20,470 nucleotides of DNA from assembly GCA_913049565.1 (NCBI GenBank), contig CAJWZG010000020.1, positions 1 to 20,470 on the forward strand, read 5' to 3'. Position 1 is the first letter of the stretch, and the number at the start of each line of letters is the position of its first letter. A program made the position numbers and the translations under genes. This document shows positions 15,652 through 20,470 of the stretch, piece after piece. The DNA is from an uncultured Gammaproteobacteria bacterium. Lineage in GTDB: Bacteria; Pseudomonadota; Gammaproteobacteria; Pseudomonadales; Azotimanducaceae_A. The notes under the pieces were generated by a model. It saw only the letters and a program-made list of their open reading frames with translations. It was not told the origin of the DNA and searched no databases.

Positions 15652-16863
15652 CTATAGCGTTTGCGCGAAATCGGCTAAACGTCGAGCCGCTAGTAGACAG
15701 TCCTCCTTTGCTGCAACCCACGCTACCCGAACATGTCCCTTGCCCGGGTTGCCAGTAAGCGCATCGCGCCCTAGGAAACTCCCGGGCATAACAGTGATGT
15801 GTTGTTCCTCGAGCAGCTTTTGACTGAATCGTAGGTCATCAATCGGCGTCCGAAGCCAATGGTAAAATCCCCCCTCGGGTTGCCGAAGGTCATAGTGCGG
15901 GGTCAACACCTCGCCCACCGCGGCAAATTTATCGCGATAGAGCAGCCGATTCGCAGCGACGTGGCTTTCATCCTGCCAAGCCAAGGTGCTCGCGTGTTGA
16001 TGATGCGCCGACATCGCACAGCCATGATAGGTTCGGTAGCTTAAGTACGCCTGTACTAACTGGCTGTCTCCGGCGACAAAACCGCTGCGCAGACCGGGCA
16101 GGTTAGAGCGCTTCGACAGGCTGTGAAAACTCAGGCAACGCTCAAAAGCGCGCCCGGCCAAACCAGGCGAGACCTGTTCAGCTGCATCCAGCAGACTGCC
16201 AGGAACCACGTTATCGTCGAAGAACAGTTCGCTGTAACACTCATCGCTCACCACGACAAAGTCGTGCTCGTGCGCTAGCTCTATGAGCTGCGTCATCTCG
16301 CTTTGCGACATAATTTGCCCGGTCGGATTGCCGGGTGAGCAGATGTAAACCATTTCTATCGCCCGCCATTGCTCCGCCGTGATGCTCGAGAAATCCGGGC
16401 GATAATCGTTTGCTTCGAGATTCGGGATGTAGATTGGCGAAGCACCGGCGAGGAAGGCGGCACCTTCGTATATTTGATAAAATGGATTTGGCATCCCAAC
16501 CGCTGAACCCGGTTTTCCGCTTAACAGCGCTTGCGCGACACTAAAAAGCGCCTCTCTTGTGCCATAGACTGGCAGTACTTGGGCGGCGGGATCAACGCTT
16601 ACGCCGAAGCGTTGCAATAGCCAGTGGCTGATCGCCTGCCTCAATTCGTCGCTGCCCTTAGTCGCCGGATAAATGCCCAGCTGGCGGGTTAAAGATGACG
16701 CATCGGCTAAAGCGTTGACGACAAAGGCTGGCGGCGCGTGTTTGGGTTCGCCAAGGGATAACGGGATATGCTTCAGGTCGCCTTTATGTTGGCAGTCTTG
16801 ATGCAGCTCCCGCAGTCGTTCAAAGGGATAAGGCTGAAGGTGCTGTAGTTTCGAGTTTGCCAC
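15652..16863 (-). CDS. dapC: Succinyldiaminopimelate transaminase DapC
   Basis: DapC is a PLP-dependent class I/II aminotransferase converting N-succinyl-2-amino-6-ketopimelate to N-succinyl-LL-diaminopimelate with glutamate as donor, the step between DapD and DapE. The 403-residue protein has GNPTG (178-182, with cofactor-contacting N179), SDECYSELF (206-214), the Schiff-base lysine K251 in SLSKRSNLPG, and GHVRVAWVA (376-384) carrying the carboxylate-binding arginine R379. The beginning, LQHLQPYPFERLREL, matches the proteobacterial DapC subfamily. The start is a GTG at 16863 without a strong ribosome-binding site, but no better in-frame start exists before the conserved N-terminus. It lies 46 bases after the glnD stop, in the same order as in Pseudomonas. 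A generic aspartate-type aminotransferase is the alternative, but dapD and dapE as neighbours make DapC much more likely. Confidence 0.94.
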   Translation of the reverse strand: MANSKLQHLQPYPFERLRELHQDCQHKGDLKHIPLSLGEPKHAPPAFVVNALADASSLTRQLGIYPATKGSDELRQAISHWLLQRFGVSVDPAAQVLPVYGTREALFSVAQALLSGKPGSAVGMPNPFYQIYEGAAFLAGASPIYIPNLEANDYRPDFSSITAEQWRAIEMVYICSPGNPTGQIMSQSEMTQLIELAHEHDFVVVSDECYSELFFDDNVVPGSLLDAAEQVSPGLAGRAFERCLSFHSLSKRSNLPGLRSGFVAGDSQLVQAYLSYRTYHGCAMSAHHQHASTLAWQDESHVAANRLLYRDKFAAVGEVLTPHYDLRQPEGGFYHWLRTPIDDLRFSQKLLEEQHITVMPGSFLGRDALTGNPGKGHVRVAWVAAKEDCLLAARRLADFAQTL

Positions 16864-16909
16864 GGAGAGAAGTGTCCTGTTGTCGTTATCGTTGGTCTGT
16901 CAGCTCAGG

Positions 16910-19516
16910 CTAAACTGCCTGATCGAGCTGCTGACGAATGACTTGTTCAATTTCGTAACACTGTTGTGCGTCGGTCAAATCTGCGCCGTCTTTGCGACTT
17001 ACGATGAAAATATCTTCCACTCTTTCGCCCAAGGTCGTGATCCTTGCCGAGGTGATTTCAAACCCAACTTCTACGAGCACCAAGGCAATGGTTGCCAGTA
17101 AACCTGGACGGTCCGAGGCGATAATCCTCAGCTCAGCGGTGTGCTCGTTTAGCTCTGGTGTCAGATCGACTTGAGTAGGAACCTTGAGCTCCTTCAGTTG
17201 TCGCGACACTCTTTGCGTAGCGCCGTTAGTTGATGGGTCTGGGTCGATCAGCGTTGCCCGAACTCTATCAATGATGCGCAGGCGCAAATCGGCATCGGAT
17301 ACCTCAGCGCCCTCGGCATCCAGTACGGTGAACATATCGAAATAGTGGTTGCCCGACGCTTTGTTGATATGTGCGTCCACGACGGTAAGCCCGAGTTGAG
17401 CCAATGTGACTACAATAGCCGCGAAGGTTTTCGGTCGGTCTTGATCTAAAACATAGACTTTCGTCGCACCTTCATCGGCGGTATTGGGCTGATGCTCGGA
17501 TAGCGCAATAAATGCACCGTCATTGAGGTTGTGATGCAGCAGACTCTGGCTCATCGATACGATCTCAGAGGTGGTGTGGCGTAAAAAAAAGTCCTCGCCT
17601 AGGCTTTCCCAGATCTCGTGTAAGTGGGCTGAATTTAGCGAAGGAAGTTTACTTTGCAGCTGCTCTAGCGCGCTTTCTTGGAATGCCCGCACGCTAGCCT
17701 GTCGATTCATCGGTTCGTCTTGGGTGCGCAGGACGCGACGCGTCTCGCCATATAAGTGTCGCATCAACGTGGCCCGCCAACCATTCCATAAGGTGGGGTT
17801 AGTCGCGTTGATGTCTGCGACGGTAAGCGCATAAAGATAATCCAGTCGCATCTGTGATTTCACATGGTTGGCGAAGTCTGCCACTACCTCGGGATCATAG
17901 ATGTCTCGATTTTGCGCTACCGATGACATAAACAAATGGTGTCGAACCAGCCAGCAAACCAAATCAGTGTCTGCTTCGTTGAGCCCGAGCTGCGTGCAAA
18001 ATTGCAGAGCGTCCTCGGCGCCAAGCTCAGAATGATCGCCGCCTCGGCCCTTGCCAATGTCGTGAAACAATCCAGCGATATATAGCAATTCGCCTTTTGG
18101 AATGCTCTTGACGCAACGGTGTGCGATTGGGAAGGTTTCTAGCGCGTGGTCATAGCGGAAGCGACGCATATTGCGGATTACCATCATGGTGTGTGCGTCT
18201 ACAGTGTAGATGTGAAAAAGGTCGTGCTGCATCTGCCCGACGATGTCGCCAAATGCCGGTAAGTAGCGCCCGAGGACACCGTACCGTCGCATTCGGGTAA
18301 GTTGAGTTACCACCGTGTAGGGCGACTTCAAAATACGCAGAAACAAGCTGCAGTTTTCGGGATTGGATCGAAAATTTTCATCAATCAAATGCACCGCATC
18401 CCGCAGTGCTCGAATAGTACTCACCCGCACGCGAATATTTTCCTCCCGCTGGGCCATCAGCAAAAACATTTCCAGCATGGCCGAGGGATTACTGAGAAAT
18501 ATTGCTGGCTCTAAAACATCGATGCGCCGATTTACGAGCTGAAAGCGATCGTTCAGGGGTTCGACGGTGGGGCTACGTTTGGCAACGATATCTTCCTGAA
18601 AATACTGCAGCACAATATCGTTAACTTCCGATAGTGCCAGCACGTGGCGATAATAGTGCTGCATAAAGAGCTCAACCGCCGACTTGCTTTCGGTATCCAT
18701 AAAGCCCAAACGCTGGGATAGCTCCCGCTGACGCGCGAAATGAAGTTGGTCTTCTTTTCTTCCAGCTAGAGCATGCAGTCCATAGCGCACCCACCACAGA
18801 AAACGGCGTCCGTCATTGAGCGAGCGCGCTTCGGTATCAGTAATCACGCCAAGGTCGACGAGTTGTGCCACATCGGTTGTGCCAAATTGTCGATTGCATA
18901 TCCACAGTGTGGTCTGAATATCGCGCAAGCCGCCAGGGGAGGTTTTGATGTTGGGCTCTAAATTGTAATCGACGTTGTCGTAATGCCGATGACGCGCCAC
19001 TTGCTCGTCTCTTTTCGCCGCAAAAAAGTCGGCGATCGGCCAGACTTTTCGGTGCTCCAGAGCCTTTGTAAGTGGCGCAGATAGGGACTGATCCCCGCAC
19101 AAGAAGCGACGCTCAAACAATGCCGTCGCGACGGTGATATCGGCTTTACATTCGGTTATGCAAGTTTTTATGTTGCGCACGCTGTATCCGACTTCAACAT
19201 TTAAGTCGAACAGGTCACGCAGAAAACTCTCAATAGGTTCTCGGTGGTGATCGGGTTTTTCTACGAGCACCAAAATATCAATGTCAGAGCCCGGATGCAG
19301 CTCGGCGCGCCCATAGCCGCCAACCGCAAAGAGGGCGCAGCCTGAGAGCCCGTGAAAGTAATATTCCCACAGATCTGTAATCGTCCGGTCAAATACCTGC
19401 GTTAATCCACCGACCAGAGACTCAATCGGCTCGTCGCGCCAGTAGCGCTGCTCCAGATTATCGATAGCCCTTGTCAGATCTTCGCGGCGCCGCAATGTGG
19501 TTTCGGTGAGACTCAA
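16910..19516 (-). CDS. glnD: Bifunctional uridylyltransferase/uridylyl-removing enzyme GlnD
   Basis: GlnD senses glutamine and uridylylates or de-uridylylates PII proteins (GlnB/GlnK), controlling glutamine synthetase and Ntr gene expression. The 868-residue protein has the nucleotidyltransferase site GGYGRAELHPGSDIDIL (66-82), a GlnD-type linker with SPGGLRDIQTTLW (193-205), an HD domain with HDIGKGRGGDHS (485-496), and two C-terminal ACT domains at about 685-760 and 794-866 (SDRPGLLATIALVL at 801-814). All parts look intact, so both activities are expected. The first usable start after an upstream in-frame stop is the TTG at 19516, and no clear ribosome-binding site precedes it. A second TTG at residue 8 is an alternative. 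It lies 72 bases after map, the arrangement found in many gammaproteobacteria. Confidence 0.96.
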   Translation of the reverse strand: MSLTETTLRRREDLTRAIDNLEQRYWRDEPIESLVGGLTQVFDRTITDLWEYYFHGLSGCALFAVGGYGRAELHPGSDIDILVLVEKPDHHREPIESFLRDLFDLNVEVGYSVRNIKTCITECKADITVATALFERRFLCGDQSLSAPLTKALEHRKVWPIADFFAAKRDEQVARHRHYDNVDYNLEPNIKTSPGGLRDIQTTLWICNRQFGTTDVAQLVDLGVITDTEARSLNDGRRFLWWVRYGLHALAGRKEDQLHFARQRELSQRLGFMDTESKSAVELFMQHYYRHVLALSEVNDIVLQYFQEDIVAKRSPTVEPLNDRFQLVNRRIDVLEPAIFLSNPSAMLEMFLLMAQREENIRVRVSTIRALRDAVHLIDENFRSNPENCSLFLRILKSPYTVVTQLTRMRRYGVLGRYLPAFGDIVGQMQHDLFHIYTVDAHTMMVIRNMRRFRYDHALETFPIAHRCVKSIPKGELLYIAGLFHDIGKGRGGDHSELGAEDALQFCTQLGLNEADTDLVCWLVRHHLFMSSVAQNRDIYDPEVVADFANHVKSQMRLDYLYALTVADINATNPTLWNGWRATLMRHLYGETRRVLRTQDEPMNRQASVRAFQESALEQLQSKLPSLNSAHLHEIWESLGEDFFLRHTTSEIVSMSQSLLHHNLNDGAFIALSEHQPNTADEGATKVYVLDQDRPKTFAAIVVTLAQLGLTVVDAHINKASGNHYFDMFTVLDAEGAEVSDADLRLRIIDRVRATLIDPDPSTNGATQRVSRQLKELKVPTQVDLTPELNEHTAELRIIASDRPGLLATIALVLVEVGFEITSARITTLGERVEDIFIVSRKDGADLTDAQQCYEIEQVIRQQLDQAV

Positions 19517-19588
19517 GCTATTGGCCGCAACGATAGATCTTGATGAGTCGACTTATGATTGGGCTTGGCGGTTGGTCGTGGTTCTAGC

Positions 19589-20380
19589 TCATCCAAAGCT
19601 TTCTTCGCCGCGTAGGGTAAAAATTTCAAACCCATCGTGGGTCACCATGAGGGTATGTTCCCACTGAGCGGAGAGCTTATGATCCTTGGTCACCGCAGTC
19701 CATTGATCTGGCAGTATCTTCACATGACGCTTGCCCGCGTTGATCATCGGTTCAATGGTAAAAGACATACCTTCTTCTAAAACAACGCCGGTATCCGGTC
19801 GACCGTAGTGCAGTACCTGCGGATCATCGTGGAACACCTTGGCGATCCCGTGTCCGCAAAATTCCCGAACAACACTGAAATGGTTGCTCTCCGCGTGACG
19901 CTGTATAGCGTGTCCGATGTCACCAAGTCGTGCTCCCGGACGGACCTGTTCGATACCTCGGTACATACATTCTTGGGTAATTTTGCTCAGGCGCTTGGCC
20001 ATGACGGAGGGTTCTCCGGCGAAAAACATCTTGCTTGTATCACCATGGTAACCATCTTTAATAACCGTGATGTCGATGTTGATGGCGTCGCCAGATTTTA
20101 GCTTCTTGGCTGGACTTGGAATACCGTGGCACACCACATGATTGACGCTGGTGCAGATCGACTTTGGGAAAGGCATTTGACCGCCACCGCCCCCGTAGTT
20201 CAGCGGGGCCGGGATGCAGTCAAGTTCGTCGACGATAAAACCGTGACAAATGTCATCAAGCTCTTCGGTGGTGATGCCGGGCTGAACATGCTGGCCAATC
20301 ATCTCTAACACTGAAGCGGCTGCGCGACCAGCTGCCCGCATGCCTAGAAGATCTGTCTCGTTTTGAATCCGCGCTGTCAT
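19589..20380 (-). CDS. map: Type I methionine aminopeptidase
   Basis: This enzyme removes the initiator methionine from nascent proteins with small second residues. The 263-residue protein has the full pita-bread metal site: D103 (NIDIT), D114 (GDTSKMF), H177 (CGHGI), E210 (TIEPM) and E241 (QWEHT), plus the substrate-site H85 in NHVVCHGIP. The size is that of the single-domain bacterial enzyme. The ATG at 20380 has only a weak GGA upstream, but the sequence begins at the conserved N-terminal helix. It is the first minus-strand gene visible and probably heads the map-glnD-dapC group. In many gammaproteobacteria rpsB lies divergently upstream, which would be beyond the right edge here. Confidence 0.97.
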   Translation of the reverse strand: MTARIQNETDLLGMRAAGRAAASVLEMIGQHVQPGITTEELDDICHGFIVDELDCIPAPLNYGGGGGQMPFPKSICTSVNHVVCHGIPSPAKKLKSGDAINIDITVIKDGYHGDTSKMFFAGEPSVMAKRLSKITQECMYRGIEQVRPGARLGDIGHAIQRHAESNHFSVVREFCGHGIAKVFHDDPQVLHYGRPDTGVVLEEGMSFTIEPMINAGKRHVKILPDQWTAVTKDHKLSAQWEHTLMVTHDGFEIFTLRGEESFG

Positions 20381-20391
20381 TGGAAAATCCG

Positions 20392-20421
20392 TTTATCTCA
20401 GAATGTGGTTTGTGGTATAAA
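20392..20421 (+). promoter_or_regulatory. Possible sigma-70 promoter facing right, away from map
   Basis: TATAAA at 20416-20421 resembles a -10 box, with TTTATC (20392-20397) a weak -35 match at 18 bases. The -10 is followed by the GC-rich stretch CGCGCCGC (20423-20430), a discriminator-like sequence typical of stringently controlled ribosomal promoters. If the divergent gene is rpsB, as is common, this would be its promoter. The gene itself is outside the window, so this remains a prediction. Confidence 0.35.
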
Positions 20422-20426
20422 ACGCG

Positions 20427-20456
20427 CCGCACGAAATGCGGATTATCCGTCATTCG
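20427..20456 (+). repeat. Overlapping inverted repeats upstream of map
   Basis: CCGCA-CGAAA-TGCGG (20427-20441) is a perfect five-base stem, and CGGAT-T-ATCCG (20439-20449) is a second perfect five-base stem sharing three bases with the first. The longer imperfect pairing 20432-20443 with 20445-20456 matches at nine of twelve positions. The two short stems cannot form together. They would lie in the leader of a right-going transcript. No family can be assigned. Confidence 0.35.
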
Positions 20457-20470
20457 GCAAAACAACCAAG

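Noticed and set aside
1..20470. Searched by eye for CRISPR repeats, transposase genes, tRNA genes, toxin-antitoxin pairs and phage genes
   Set aside because: No regularly spaced repeats, tRNA-like cloverleaf, IS ends or recognisable proteins of these kinds were seen. All large frames are accounted for by core genes.

Overview
The window reads as an ordinary, densely packed chromosomal segment of a Gram-negative gammaproteobacterium. Three things point this way: RecO/RlmD/RelA and Map/GlnD/DapC/DapD blocks whose gene order resembles Pseudomonas and relatives, a monofunctional-type RelA, and type II secretion genes together with PlsB. By eye the GC content is roughly one half. A Pseudomonadales/Cellvibrionales-like marine lineage is plausible, but this is inference and the genus cannot be named from the sequence. 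I see no mobile element, CRISPR array, tRNA, rRNA, prophage or recognisable defence locus.

Layout. The left part (1-4356, plus strand) holds the 3' end of a probable recO, then rlmD (23S rRNA m5U methyltransferase), relA (ppGpp synthetase) and adk (adenylate kinase). A minus-strand moeA (4377-5636) follows, converging on adk and diverging from tsaB. Next come plus-strand tsaB (tRNA t6A synthesis) and rsmJ (16S rRNA methyltransferase). From 7209 to the right end every gene is on the minus strand. In transcription order, from the right, they are map, glnD, dapC, dapD, dapE, gspN, gspC, gspD and plsB. Spacing is short throughout, and two junctions (dapD/dapE and dapE/gspN) are one-base TGATG stop/start overlaps.

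How the genes fit together. The left block groups translation-linked functions (rRNA methylation, tRNA modification) with the stringent response and adenylate balance. The right block groups N-terminal methionine removal, nitrogen sensing (GlnD uridylylates PII proteins) and the succinylase branch of diaminopimelate/lysine synthesis (DapD, DapC, DapE). It then runs directly into three envelope-spanning type II secretion components (GspN, GspC, GspD) and the first acyltransferase of phospholipid synthesis (PlsB). The remaining gsp genes are not in the window.

The most notable observation is that the intact 664-residue RelA keeps its synthetase, TGS, helical and C-terminal ACT domains but lacks the zinc-finger (ZFD/conserved-cysteine) domain that lies before ACT in canonical RelA. 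Other points of interest are moeA inserted in inverse orientation between adk and tsaB, with its start codon apparently sharing a base with the tsaB start; the dapE-gspN coupling; and frequent TTG/GTG starts. I found no clear evidence of a wholly new multi-gene system.
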